This document shows positions 29,677 to 38,412 of a stretch of DNA of 56,116 bases, in pieces. How positions within the stretch are numbered: position 1 is the first letter of the stretch; the number at the start of each line of letters is the position of its first letter. A model generated the notes under the pieces. The model made no database searches, was not told where the DNA came from, and saw nothing but the letters and a program-made list of their open reading frames with translations. The stretch is from Gemella haemolysans. Lineage in GTDB: Bacteria > Bacillota > Bacilli > Staphylococcales > Gemellaceae. The stretch lies in the NCBI RefSeq assembly GCF_028308085.1, contig NZ_JAQMFS010000008.1, positions 1 through 56,116 of the forward strand, read 5' to 3'. A program made the position numbers and the translations under genes.

Positions 29677-30957
29677 TTAAACTTCAAATACTTCGCTATC
29701 TTTGTATGCAACTTGACCTTCACATAGTGTTAGTACTGGTATTCCGTATATTTCTTCTCCTGCGTACGGTGTATTTCTACCTTTAGATAAGAATTTTTCC
29801 GGGTCAATTTTCAGTGATTTTTCTAAATCTATTACTACTAAGTCTGCAAAACCACCTTCTTCTAAACGTCCATATGGTAAGTCGAAAGTATCTGCAACTT
29901 TTTCCGTCATCAGCTTAACTAGTAAATCTAGTGAGAATACTCCAGTTTTAACAAACTTCGTATAAAGTTGACTGAATGCTGTTTCACTTCCAACAATTCC
30001 AAATGCAGCTTTTCTCATCGATAAGTCTTTCTCATGAGTAGCGTGTGGAGCATGGTCTGTCGCTATTACGTCGATTGTTCCATCTAACAAACCAGCGATA
30101 AGGGCATTTCTATCTTCACGTGCTCTTAGCGGTGGATTCATTTTCCACATTCCATTATCTTCTGGGATATCCATTTCATCACTTATTAGGTGGTGAGGAC
30201 ACACTTCACAAGTTACTTTAATTCCTGCTGCCTTCGCTTCTCTTACTACCCTTACTGATTCTTTAGTAGATACGTGACAAACATGGTAGTGACATCCCGC
30301 TGCTTCAGCTAAAAGAACATCACGTGCAATCTGAACACTTTCACATACTGAAGGAATTCCTGGTAAGTCTAATTCATGACTTCTACGTCCACAGTGCATG
30401 CATCCTCCGCGGATTAATGAGTTATCTTCACAGTGAGCTACGATTGCTTTATTTAATTTAGCAGCAACCATCATAGATTCATACATCATGTTAGCATCTT
30501 GTACTCCTCTACCGTCATCACTAAAGGCAAAGACATGCTCAGCTAATTCTTCAAAATCAGCATATTCTTTTCCTTCTTCCCCTTTTGTAATAGCTCCGAA
30601 AGGTATTGCTCTAATTACTGAGTCACGTTCAATAATATCTAATTGTAATTTTAGGTTCTCATAGTTATCTGGTACTGGATTTAAGTTTGGCATAGGCATT
30701 GCTGTAGTAAATCCACCGCGTGCTGCTGCTCTTGAAGCATGATAAATGTTTTCTTTATATTCAAATCCTGGTTCTCTCCAGTGTACGTGAACATCTATAA
30801 ATCCTGGTGAAACGAATTTCCCTTCTAAGTCTAATACCCTAGCTCCACTCTCTTCGATATTCTCAGATATTTTTACGATTTTTTTATCTTCAACTAAAAT
30901 ATCTCTTTCTACTAATACACCATTTTCTAAAATTTTACCGTTTTTTAAAAGTAACAT
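29677..30957 (-). CDS. pyrC: Dihydroorotase
   Basis: This 426-residue type I zinc amidohydrolase has the HxH motif in DVHVHWREPG (about 56-65), metal His residues in AHCEDNS and CHVST, and the catalytic Asp in ATDHAPH (about 302-308). It closes carbamoyl aspartate to dihydroorotate. The gene lies 13 bases after pyrB. Confidence 0.96.
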   Translation of the reverse strand: MLLLKNGKILENGVLVERDILVEDKKIVKISENIEESGARVLDLEGKFVSPGFIDVHVHWREPGFEYKENIYHASRAAARGGFTTAMPMPNLNPVPDNYENLKLQLDIIERDSVIRAIPFGAITKGEEGKEYADFEELAEHVFAFSDDGRGVQDANMMYESMMVAAKLNKAIVAHCEDNSLIRGGCMHCGRRSHELDLPGIPSVCESVQIARDVLLAEAAGCHYHVCHVSTKESVRVVREAKAAGIKVTCEVCPHHLISDEMDIPEDNGMWKMNPPLRAREDRNALIAGLLDGTIDVIATDHAPHATHEKDLSMRKAAFGIVGSETAFSQLYTKFVKTGVFSLDLLVKLMTEKVADTFDLPYGRLEEGGFADLVVIDLEKSLKIDPEKFLSKGRNTPYAGEEIYGIPVLTLCEGQVAYKDSEVFEV

Positions 30958-30970
30958 ATACTTCTCCTTT

Positions 30971-31852
30971 TTATAAATTATTATCTTTAATTATTTTTTC
31001 TATCATTGCCTGTCTCATGAACATTCCATTTTTCATCTGTTCGAAGATTACTGATTTAGGTGCTTCAACTAGTTCCGAAGCTATTTCCATATCTCTATTA
31101 ACAGGTGCCGGATGCATCACTATTGCTGATTCTTTTAATCTTTCATAGCGCTCTTTAGTTAATCCAAAGTTATTATGATATTCATCTTTACTTAGTCCCA
31201 TCTTAGAGTCATGTCTTTCATGTTGAACTCTTAGCAACATACAAACATCAACTTCTCCAACTACTTTATCAAAGTCTACTACTTCTCCAAGTGTCTCATC
31301 TTTGAAAATATCAGGACAAACAAATCTTACCCTTGCTCCTAATCTAGTAAGCATGTTGTAATTACTTCTTGCCACTCGAGAATTTTTAATATCTCCAGCA
31401 ATAATAACATTAAGATTTTCGAACGTTCCGAATTTCTCATACATTGTCATTAAGTCAAGTAAACATTGGCTTGGATGTTCTCCACTTCCATCTCCTCCGC
31501 TTAAAATCGGAATATTTAAATTAGTTAGTTCATTATAGTAAGCGTCTTGACCATGTCTAATAACCAACATGTTACAACCTAACATTTCTAACGTTTTACA
31601 AGTATCGTATAAAGTTTCACCTTTATTTACTGACGAAGTTGAAGCCTCGAAGTTTATAACATTTAATCTATGTTTGTGTTCAGCTACCTCAAAACTATGT
31701 TTTGTTCTAGTTGAGTTTTCAAAAAATAGGTTCGCTACATATAGATCTTCTCTTGGCTCTACCTGCTTACCATTTTTCAACTCTAAAGCTCTTTCTATCA
31801 GCTGATAAACTTCTTCATTTGTTAAGTCTGACATTTTTACTATATTTCTCAT
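30971..31852 (-). CDS. pyrB: Aspartate carbamoyltransferase catalytic chain
   Basis: The ATG at 31852 has GGAGG seven bases upstream and gives 293 residues; the frame extends upstream to 31894, but that start lies inside the attenuator. The protein has the carbamoyl-phosphate loop FENSTRTK (about 45-52) and HPAPVNRD (about 252-259). There is no PyrI regulatory subunit gene, as usual in Firmicutes. A PyrR-dependent attenuator lies between pyrR and pyrB. Confidence 0.96.
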   Translation of the reverse strand: MRNIVKMSDLTNEEVYQLIERALELKNGKQVEPREDLYVANLFFENSTRTKHSFEVAEHKHRLNVINFEASTSSVNKGETLYDTCKTLEMLGCNMLVIRHGQDAYYNELTNLNIPILSGGDGSGEHPSQCLLDLMTMYEKFGTFENLNVIIAGDIKNSRVARSNYNMLTRLGARVRFVCPDIFKDETLGEVVDFDKVVGEVDVCMLLRVQHERHDSKMGLSKDEYHNNFGLTKERYERLKESAIVMHPAPVNRDMEIASELVEAPKSVIFEQMKNGMFMRQAMIEKIIKDNNL

Positions 31853-31872
31853 AGTGATTCCTCCATTTTGTA

Positions 31873-32035
31873 TAAAAAAATACCTTGTATCCATTTGGCT
31901 ACAAGGTATGACTGTTCATCAACTATTAAATTCAAGTTATTATCTGGGCATAGTTATACTTAAATATATCTATCCTCAAATAAAGTATAAACTTTAAATT
32001 CAATCCCTTGTTAGCCTCTCTGGACTACCTTAAAA
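31873..32035 (-). promoter_or_regulatory. PyrR attenuator between pyrR and pyrB
   Basis: Reading the minus strand, a PyrR-binding loop with AGTCCAGAGAGGCTA (32026-32012 region) is followed by an antiterminator region and then the terminator stem ATACCTTGTA/TACAAGGTAT (31909-31880) with an eight-T tail. UMP-bound PyrR should stabilise the binding loop and favour termination before pyrB. Confidence 0.88.
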
Positions 32036-32046
32036 AGATTTTATAT

Positions 32047-32571
32047 TTAAATTAATAATATTTCTTCAACATCATCTACTTCATTTAAATGAACTTGTAC
32101 ATTTTCTTTTCTTGAAGTAGGAATATTTTTTCCAATATGATCTGCTCTAATTGGCAGTTCTCTATGTCCCCTATCTACAAGAATCGCAAGTCGAATTGCT
32201 TTTGGACGACTAGCATCCATAATGGCATCTATCGCTGCTCTTACCGTTCTTCCCGTATAAAGAACATCATCTACAATAATTACAACTTTGTTTGTCAAAT
32301 CAAGTTTAAAACGTGGAACTTTTATTTCAGGTTCGTCACTTATTTTTTCTAAATCATCACGATAAAATTTTATATCAAGTGTTTCTACTGGAATATTAGT
32401 ATTTTCAATTTCTTTGATTTTTTGTTTTAATCTTTTGGCGATATGAATCCCTCTAGTTTGAATACCTACTAAAACAATATCATCTAATTTGTTTTGTTCG
32501 ATAATTTCATTCGCGATTCTAGTAATCATTCTAGAAATCATTGTTTCGTCGAAAAGAATTCGTTTTTTCAT
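32047..32571 (-). CDS. pyrR: Bifunctional pyr attenuation protein / uracil phosphoribosyltransferase
   Basis: This 174-residue PRTase-fold protein has the PRPP loop VVIIVDDVLYTGRT (about 94-107). PyrR binds the pyr mRNA when loaded with UMP and lowers expression. It also has weak UPRTase activity. It is the first gene of the operon, bracketed by two of its own RNA targets. No uracil permease gene (pyrP) is present between pyrR and pyrB. Confidence 0.95.
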   Translation of the reverse strand: MKKRILFDETMISRMITRIANEIIEQNKLDDIVLVGIQTRGIHIAKRLKQKIKEIENTNIPVETLDIKFYRDDLEKISDEPEIKVPRFKLDLTNKVVIIVDDVLYTGRTVRAAIDAIMDASRPKAIRLAILVDRGHRELPIRADHIGKNIPTSRKENVQVHLNEVDDVEEILLI

Positions 32572-32581
32572 ACTTCACCTC

Positions 32582-32675
32582 AAAAAAATAGCCTACTCTA
32601 TTGAGCAGGACAGCATAAATAAACTTGGTTTTCCAATTAATAAATCTTTGCTGACCTCTCTGGATCACATTAAAG
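32582..32675 (-). promoter_or_regulatory. PyrR attenuator in the pyrR leader
   Basis: The minus strand carries a PyrR-binding loop (GATCCAGAGAGGTCAG, closed by CTTTAATG and CAAAG arms, 32675-32646) and then the terminator CCTGCTC/GAGTAGG with a 4-base loop (32609-32592) and a seven-T tail, just before the pyrR ribosome binding site. Confidence 0.88.
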
Positions 32676-32697
32676 ATGTGTTATTCAAATTATCAAT

Positions 32698-32726
32698 ATT
32701 ATATACCATAATAAGAGATTTGTCAA
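32698..32726 (-). promoter_or_regulatory. pyr operon promoter
   Basis: TTGACA (32726-32721) and TATAAT (32703-32698) are both perfect and are spaced by 17 bases. Transcription starts just before the first PyrR-binding loop. Confidence 0.92.
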
Positions 32727-32734
32727 ATGTATAA

Positions 32735-32771
32735 TGGATTATTGGAGCAATTAAATGTCTCCAATAATCCA
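32735..32771. terminator. Perfect hairpin just upstream of the pyr promoter
   Basis: TGGATTATTGGAG (32735-32747) and CTCCAATAATCCA (32759-32771) form a 13-bp stem with an 11-base loop. On the plus strand it is followed by a T run, yet no plus-strand gene lies before it. It may end the small minus-strand ORF at 32778 or block antisense transcription. Confidence 0.65.
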
Positions 32772-32777
32772 CTTTTT

Positions 32778-32873
32778 TTATTCATCCTCATCCTTTTCTT
32801 TCCATCTAGCACTAGCAACCGCAGCTGAGACAAAACCTAATATTAAGAATGCAGCTATAATAATTTTTATCAT
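32778..32873 (-). CDS. Small membrane peptide, 31 residues
   Basis: ATG at 32873 has GAGGAC four bases upstream. The peptide is a single hydrophobic helix (about residues 2-21: Ile, Ala, Leu and Phe rich) followed by a charged tail RWKEKDEDE. I know no homologue. The ribosome binding site, clean hydrophobic/charged split and terminator-like hairpin right after the stop favour a real gene. It lies between the ABC-F gene and the pyr promoter on the same strand. Confidence 0.5.
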   Translation of the reverse strand: MIKIIIAAFLILGFVSAAVASARWKEKDEDE

Positions 32874-32907
32874 AATTGTCCTCATAAATAGTTTTATTAT
32901 TTCTAAT

Positions 32908-34263
32908 TTATTCGAATTTCAGTACTTCTTTATTCGTAATGTTTATAACCTTCGTTGCAACATTATCGATAAATTCCATATCGTGACTCACCATAATTAG
33001 TATACCAGGATATTTCTTTAATATCTTCTCTACCGCTTCTATCGCAACAACATCTAAAAAGTTAGTAATCTCATCTAACAACAGCACATCTGTTTTCCTA
33101 AAAAGTAAACTCACGAAATAAAGTTTAATTTTCTCACCTTTGCTTAAAACTTTTATCTTTTTGTTAATATCGTCTCCTCTGAAATTTAGTAAAGCTAGTA
33201 TATTTCTAAGTTCTATATCATCTAATGTAGTAGATTCTTTCACAAATTCAAACAATGTTTTCTCTTCCTCAAAAATATCAAATCTATTTTGTTCAAAATA
33301 TGCTACTTGTAAAGAAATAGGAATGGACTCTTTCACATAATTTAGAAAAGTAGTTTTCCCCGAACCGTTTTTTCCTTTAATTAAAATCTTATCTCCACTG
33401 GCAAAAGTAAAACCAGGTGATGTCCAAAGAATTTTACCATCTATTTCACAGCTTTTCGCGTCAATACAAAAACTCTTGTTATGAGTTTCCTTAAATATCT
33501 CTAAAAATTCAATATCATACTTATCTTTTAACGGCTTAGGTTTAATATTAGCCTGCAACTTATCTTCTTGTCTTGATATTTTTTTCTGCAATCTCTTTTG
33601 GTTTTTTGAAATTTTATTTTTTACACTTATAATTCTATAATCTGATCCACTCATATTCTTTGGCTTTCCAGATTTTTTCCGCTGTTCCTCTTTCATCTCT
33701 TGGATGCTTTTCTTTATTTTCTTAGCTTCTTTATTGTACTTTTGTAGTTCAGCTTCATACTCAGCAGTTTCAATTTCTTCTTGAAACTTGTACTCATGAT
33801 AATTCCCATTAAATTCTCTCACTGTATTATTTTCGATTATCCATAACTTAGTACAAACATTATTTAGAAAATTTCTATCGTGACTTGCTATACAAAAAGT
33901 TGCTGGAGTTCTTTTTATAAGATTAGCTATTTTGCTAGCATTATTATAATCTAAGTATGTTGATGGCTCGTCAAGTAAATATAGCTCAACATTCGATAAT
34001 AAGCTACTTCTAATCTTGTTTACAACAACTTCTCCACCACTTTTTTTAAGAAGAGAGTTTTCTCCAAATTCTAAAAACTCTGATGAAATGTTATTTTCAT
34101 CTTTAAGCGAGTCATCTATATATTTTAACAGAGTTGTCTTCCCTGAACCGTTTTTCCCTATTAAACCAATAATATCACCAGTATATATACTCAATTTTTC
34201 AATTTTAAATAATATCTTCCCTTGTTTTTCAAACTCTATGTTTTTAATATTTAATATTTGCAT
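32908..34263 (-). CDS. ABC-F family ATPase (ribosome-associated type)
   Basis: This 451-residue protein has two ABC domains and no membrane span: Walker A GKNGSGKTT near 36 and again near 298, signatures KSGGE (about 74) and LSKGE (about 377), and Walker B YLLDEPS and LLLDEIT. The linker (about 165-250) is highly charged, with many Lys and Glu, like the P-site interaction arm of ABC-F proteins. It is shorter than most (500-640 residues), close to the Vga/Lsa/Msr group, some of which protect ribosomes from antibiotics. Whether this one gives resistance cannot be told from sequence. The second signature has Lys where Gly is usual. Confidence 0.85.
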   Translation of the reverse strand: MQILNIKNIEFEKQGKILFKIEKLSIYTGDIIGLIGKNGSGKTTLLKYIDDSLKDENNISSEFLEFGENSLLKKSGGEVVVNKIRSSLLSNVELYLLDEPSTYLDYNNASKIANLIKRTPATFCIASHDRNFLNNVCTKLWIIENNTVREFNGNYHEYKFQEEIETAEYEAELQKYNKEAKKIKKSIQEMKEEQRKKSGKPKNMSGSDYRIISVKNKISKNQKRLQKKISRQEDKLQANIKPKPLKDKYDIEFLEIFKETHNKSFCIDAKSCEIDGKILWTSPGFTFASGDKILIKGKNGSGKTTFLNYVKESIPISLQVAYFEQNRFDIFEEEKTLFEFVKESTTLDDIELRNILALLNFRGDDINKKIKVLSKGEKIKLYFVSLLFRKTDVLLLDEITNFLDVVAIEAVEKILKKYPGILIMVSHDMEFIDNVATKVINITNKEVLKFE

Positions 34264-34469
34264 ACATTAACTCCTTTTTAATAAAATCTCTCTATTAATC
34301 TAATGTATCCATGCTCCCACCCCCAAATTGAGTTTCACTAGTGTTTATTTACTCATATTATACCAAAAATTAAAATAATTGAAAGCTATTTCTTTAACAA
34401 TTCTCTATTTATTAAAATATTTGTGCTATAATTGTATTTATAATTTAAAATAGTAATCTGGAGGTTTTT
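34264..34469. other. Leader between ABC-F and M20 genes with a mini-ORF
   Basis: On the minus strand, in the leader of the ABC-F gene, a GGGGGTGGGAG motif precedes ATG and only four more codons (MDTLD) before two stops. Antibiotic-responsive ABC-F genes are often controlled by such short leader ORFs. The plus-strand half holds the promoter region of the M20 gene, with TGTGCTATAATTG near 34421-34433 containing a perfect TATAAT. Confidence 0.4.
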
Positions 34470-35627
34470 ATGATTGAAAAAATTATACAAGATGAACTTG
34501 AAAAATTTTATCCAGAAATGATTGAACTTCGTCGCTATATGCATATGCATCCTGAAGTTTCATTTAACGAAAAAAATACAGCGAGATTCATTAAAGAATA
34601 TTTAGAAAAAATTGGAATTACTAATATTAAAACAAACGTCGGCTTAAATGGTGTAGTCGTAAGAATTAAAGGACAAGATTCTTCAAAAACAATCGCTTTT
34701 CGAGCAGACTTCGATGCACTACCTATAAATGATGCAAAAGATACCCCATATAAGTCTACAATTCCTAATGCAATGCACGCTTGTGGTCATGATGGACACA
34801 CTACAGCATTACTTGCAACATGTAAAGTTCTAATGGATCATCAAGAAGATCTTCCACATGATGTTGTCGCAGTTTTCCAATATGGAGAAGAACAAGCTCC
34901 AGGTGGAGCAAAACCAATGATTGATGCTGGTTGCTTACAAGGAGTCGATGCAATATTTGGAGCACATCTTTGGACACCACTTCCACTTGGAACTTTAGGA
35001 TATAGTTACAGAGAACTATGTGCAGCTGCAGACAGATTTGAAGTGAAAATTAATACTATGGAAAATGCAAATATTATTGCTGCTGAATTTGTTAGTATGA
35101 CTCAACAAATAGTTTCCCGTTTTTCTAAACCAAGAGAAACACTTGTCATTACTTTAGGAAAACTTGAAAGCTCTGTTAAAGAAGCAAGTATTACTGGTAC
35201 GATAAGACATTTCAATAAAGAACTTCACAAAACGGTACTAACTAAGCTTCAGAATTTATGTAAAGCTCTAGAAAATGAATATTCTAGTACCAATATAGAA
35301 TTTATTTATTATGGTGGATACCCACCTCTTATAAACCACAAAAAAGGAACAATAGAAATAAAAAAAGCAACTTCTAAGATTCTTCCAGATATTAAGCAGA
35401 TGGAAATTGAACCGCTTATGATTGGAGAAGATTTTGCATATTATGTTGAAGAAGTTCCCGGAGGATTTTTCTTAATTGGTGCAGGGAATTCTACCTTCGC
35501 TAAATATCCACATCACCATCCAAATTTTGATTTTGAAGAAGAAGTAATGAAACAAACCGCTTCAATATTCTTAACGCTAGCATTTGATTCCGCTAATATA
35601 ATAAAAAATCTTAAGGGGGAACAATAG
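34470..35627 (+). CDS. M20 family metallo-amidohydrolase with an eroded lid domain
   Basis: This 385-residue member of the M20D (HipO/IAA-amino-acid hydrolase) group has an intact catalytic domain: metal-site Cys/His in AMHACGHDGHTT (about 92-103), EE in QYGEEQAPGG (about 137-146), HLW (about 171) and the final His in the YPHHHPNF region. The lid/dimerisation domain (about 185-300) is abnormal. Where relatives have GKGGHGAxPH it reads KINTMENANIIAAEF, and the following GGxxFNxIP segment is also missing. That His normally reaches across the dimer into the partner active site. The next gene, two bases later, encodes a lone lid domain with both motifs. Confidence 0.85.
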   Translation: MIEKIIQDELEKFYPEMIELRRYMHMHPEVSFNEKNTARFIKEYLEKIGITNIKTNVGLNGVVVRIKGQDSSKTIAFRADFDALPINDAKDTPYKSTIPNAMHACGHDGHTTALLATCKVLMDHQEDLPHDVVAVFQYGEEQAPGGAKPMIDAGCLQGVDAIFGAHLWTPLPLGTLGYSYRELCAAADRFEVKINTMENANIIAAEFVSMTQQIVSRFSKPRETLVITLGKLESSVKEASITGTIRHFNKELHKTVLTKLQNLCKALENEYSSTNIEFIYYGGYPPLINHKKGTIEIKKATSKILPDIKQMEIEPLMIGEDFAYYVEEVPGGFFLIGAGNSTFAKYPHHHPNFDFEEEVMKQTASIFLTLAFDSANIIKNLKGEQ

Positions 35628-35629
35628 AT

Positions 35630-35911
35630 ATGAATACATATTTAGTTACTATTTACGGTAAAGGCGGACACGGTGCTGAACCTCATGAAGCCATTGATAC
35701 AACAGTTATTGCTGGTGAATTTATTAGAAAAACTACAAAATACAAAAACATTGAGATTATCTCCGTAAGAAGTGGAGATGCTTTTAATATAATCTCTGGT
35801 AAGGCGAAAATTAATTTAAAAACAGATAATTTAGAACAGTTAAAAACAATACTATCTTCACTGCTTATATATTACGGTGAGCAGACTAGATTTGAAATAA
35901 TAGAAAATTAA
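35630..35911 (+). CDS. Stand-alone M20 lid (dimerisation) domain
   Basis: This 93-residue protein matches only the inserted lid domain of M20 peptidases. It begins with a strand and YGKGGHGAEPHEAIDT (about 9-24), continues with helix VIAGEFIRKTT, then SVRSGDAFNIISGKAKINLKTD (about 45-66, given here in part as the FNII motif), and ends with a helix and a last strand. It has no catalytic-domain residues. The ATG lies two bases after the stop of the preceding M20 gene, with AAGGGGGAA upstream, so the two are co-translated. It may complete the defective lid of its neighbour in trans, or it may be the remnant of a second M20 gene. Confidence 0.75.
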   Translation: MNTYLVTIYGKGGHGAEPHEAIDTTVIAGEFIRKTTKYKNIEIISVRSGDAFNIISGKAKINLKTDNLEQLKTILSSLLIYYGEQTRFEIIEN

Positions 35912-35914
35912 AGA

Positions 35915-35968
35915 GACTGAGGTAACTCGAAATCATGATTTCATAGAAATCTTCAAGTTACCTCAGTC
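35915..35968. terminator. Hairpin repeat copy E, bidirectional terminator
   Basis: GACTGAGGTAACT (35915-35927) pairs with AGTTACCTCAGTC (35956-35968). The loop carries ATGATTTCATAGAAATC, also found in copy A at 9211-9227. It separates the converging genes that end at 35911 and 35985. Confidence 0.82.
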
Positions 35969-35984
35969 TTTATTTTTTAATGAT

Positions 35985-36569
35985 TTATTTCTGTAATATT
36001 TCCTTCACCCTTTTTTGTAATTCTGGTACTACTTCTTTGATAAACCATGGATTTTTATTATGCCAACGAAAATTCAATGGTGAAGGGTGAACAATTGGAA
36101 AAAAACGTGGCAAATACTGTTTATAATTAAATACAGTTTCCGTTAGATTTTGTTGTTTCTCATTTCCCAAGTAATAATCTTGTGCGTATTTTCCTACAAG
36201 AATAATAAGTTCAAGATTAGGCATAAGTTCTAAAACTTTATCATGCCATTTTTTTGCAAAGTTTTTTCTTGGTGGTAAATCCCCACTCTTACCTTTACCA
36301 GGATAATAGAAATCCATCGGTACTACACCTATTAAACCAGATTTATAAAACATCTCATCATCTATTCCCATCCACTCACGAAGTTTAACTCCACTTTTAT
36401 CATTGAAGAAAATCTTACTCTCTTGAGCTTTAATACCAGGCGCTTGACCTACGATTAATATTTTTGCTGTACTAGGTGTAGAAAATAAAGGTTCTATTCC
36501 TTCATCTGTGTATTTTTTATTATCACTATCTTCCATTATTTCTTTTTTTAATTGTTCAAAACTATCCAT
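35985..36569 (-). CDS. Uracil-DNA glycosylase family protein
   Basis: This 194-residue single-domain protein has the UDG-superfamily motifs ILIVGQAPG (about 36-44) and IVHPSPLNFRWH (about 157-168). In UDGs the first forms the water-activating loop and the second contacts the flipped base. It lacks the iron-sulfur cysteines of family 4. The Ala in GQAPG is in the position that differs between subfamilies, so the lesion specificity is open. It lies 17 bases after the methyltransferase gene on the same strand. Confidence 0.8.
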   Translation of the reverse strand: MDSFEQLKKEIMEDSDNKKYTDEGIEPLFSTPSTAKILIVGQAPGIKAQESKIFFNDKSGVKLREWMGIDDEMFYKSGLIGVVPMDFYYPGKGKSGDLPPRKNFAKKWHDKVLELMPNLELIILVGKYAQDYYLGNEKQQNLTETVFNYKQYLPRFFPIVHPSPLNFRWHNKNPWFIKEVVPELQKRVKEILQK

Positions 36570-36585
36570 ATTTTTCCTCTAGAAA

Positions 36586-37941
36586 TTATTTTCTAATTAA
36601 TTCAACTACTGCTTCAACTGCCGCTGTTCCTGGGAACATGTCTACTGGTTGAATACGTCTAATTTTATATTTTCTTGTTAAAACTTTTAAGTCACGTGCT
36701 AATGTAGATGGATTACAGCTCACATAAACAATTTTCTTAGCGTCAACCGCTAATAAGTTTTTAGCTAGTGGTCCAAGACCTACACGCGGTGGATCTACTA
36801 TTGCTACATCGAAGTTGATTCCTTTTTTCTTCCAACGTGGGACTATTTTATTAGCGTCTCCTGCAACATAAGTACAGTTTGTTAAATTATTTAATTTAAC
36901 ATTATCATTCGCATCTTTAATTGCAGCAGGGATAATATCAACACCATAAACCTCTTTACAATTACGGCTGACATATTGTCCAATTGTTCCAACTCCACAG
37001 AAAGCATCTAATACAACATCTGTTTCTTTTAGTGCAGCAAACTCAACTACTTTATCATAAAGTTTTCTTGTTGCCGGTGGATTTAATTGGAAGAATGACT
37101 TAGCCGAAAGTTCATACTTAATATCACCAATTTTTTCAACGATATAATCTGAACCATATAAAGTAACACTTTCTGTTCCCATTACCAGGTGATCTTTGTC
37201 ATTTGTAATATTTAGTATTATACTTTTAACGATTCTTTCACGCTTAAGTTCATTAACGACCTTATCCATATTCTTAATCTTATCAGTATTCGCTACGAAT
37301 GTTACTTGAACATCCCCATTATAAAATGAAGTTCTTGTAGCAATATATTTAACACCGTAATTCTTTTTATTTGTAGAGATTTCTACTTTGTATTTTCCAA
37401 GTAATCTCTTAGCCAAGTTTGTTATTTTATTACCATTTTCGTGTAATGCTAAATCTTCATTAATTTCAACTAAATCATTAGAACCTTCTCTATATAATCC
37501 TGCAATAACACGCCCATTTCTAACAGCTAAAGGAAATTGATTTTTGTTACGATATCCTTCAGTTACAGGACTAGCTAATGTTTTTAATACTAACTTATCA
37601 GGTTTTGGTAGCCTATAGTATTTATCAAAAGCATCTAACAAAATTGTACGTTTATATTCAAGTTGTTTTTCATAGCTAACATGAGCTAAACCATAAGCTC
37701 CACTCTCAGCATATTCTCTTTTGATTTCTACTCTATGCGGACTAGGTTCTTTTACTTTAACAAGTTTACCAATAATATATTTTGGTGTTTCCTCAACTAT
37801 TTCACAAACTATAACTTCGTCAGGTAGTGCACCTTTTACGAAAGTAATTTTCTTTTTATAATATCCTATCCCCTCACCATTAATTCCTATTTTCTTAATT
37901 GTAAGTAAGACGTTTAGTTTTTTACCGTTTTTATTTTTCAT
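36586..37941 (-). CDS. rlmCD: 23S rRNA (uracil-C5)-methyltransferase RlmCD-like
   Basis: An N-terminal TRAM RNA-binding domain (about 10-65 from the chosen start) precedes a SAM-dependent methyltransferase domain with DVVLDAFCGVGTIG (about 305) and the catalytic Cys in YVSCNPSTLARD (about 410-421). In Firmicutes one such enzyme modifies U747 and U1939 of 23S rRNA. The ATG at 37941 has GAGGAT just upstream and gives 451 residues. The frame is open to 38004, but those 21 residues do not fit the family. No iron-sulfur cysteine cluster was seen at the N-terminus. Confidence 0.88.
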   Translation of the reverse strand: MKNKNGKKLNVLLTIKKIGINGEGIGYYKKKITFVKGALPDEVIVCEIVEETPKYIIGKLVKVKEPSPHRVEIKREYAESGAYGLAHVSYEKQLEYKRTILLDAFDKYYRLPKPDKLVLKTLASPVTEGYRNKNQFPLAVRNGRVIAGLYREGSNDLVEINEDLALHENGNKITNLAKRLLGKYKVEISTNKKNYGVKYIATRTSFYNGDVQVTFVANTDKIKNMDKVVNELKRERIVKSIILNITNDKDHLVMGTESVTLYGSDYIVEKIGDIKYELSAKSFFQLNPPATRKLYDKVVEFAALKETDVVLDAFCGVGTIGQYVSRNCKEVYGVDIIPAAIKDANDNVKLNNLTNCTYVAGDANKIVPRWKKKGINFDVAIVDPPRVGLGPLAKNLLAVDAKKIVYVSCNPSTLARDLKVLTRKYKIRRIQPVDMFPGTAAVEAVVELIRK

Positions 37942-38012
37942 CGTATCCTCATTCATAAAGATAAGCTGAGTAAAAGCAAAACACTCCCACTTCAGCTTAT
38001 CCAATTCTACTA

Positions 38013-38168
38013 TTATTTTATAGTTTTAATTTCGTTATCTAATTCTTCTACTAATGCAATTAATCTATCAATTTGAGTTAAATCAACTTTTTCAGGTTCA
38101 ATATTTTCTAACTCGCTTGCAAAATCTTCAAATTTCGTTTTTAATTCTTCTAAAATATTATTAGGCAT
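38013..38168 (-). CDS. SE1561-like small protein
   Basis: This 51-residue acidic helical protein (LEELKTKFEDFASELEN and DLTQIDRLIALVEEL) starts at 38168 with GGAGA ten bases upstream. It resembles the SE1561 family of short proteins in staphylococci and relatives, whose function is unknown. It is followed after nine bases by the open frame of the methyltransferase gene and is probably its operon partner. Confidence 0.65.
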   Translation of the reverse strand: MPNNILEELKTKFEDFASELENIEPEKVDLTQIDRLIALVEELDNEIKTIK

Positions 38169-38412
38169 AACATTCTCCTTTTTTGTTCTCTATTCCATTA
38201 TAATATAAATTCATAAAAATTCAACTCATATCACAAAAATTAATCAATAATTTTAACTATTACTAATCCGCATACATTCAGAAATAAATAGTCCATCTTA
38301 TATTAGCGTTAATTATATATTATTAGTAGAAAGAAAAATCACTATTTACGTAAATATTATTAATAGACTTTTAATATATTTTAAGGTACTATTAAATTAG
38401 GAGTGGTATATT

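Noticed and set aside
37942-38004. N-terminal extension of the RlmCD-like protein
   Set aside because: There is no ribosome binding site at 38004, while GAGGAT precedes the ATG at 37941, which gives the usual TRAM-domain start.
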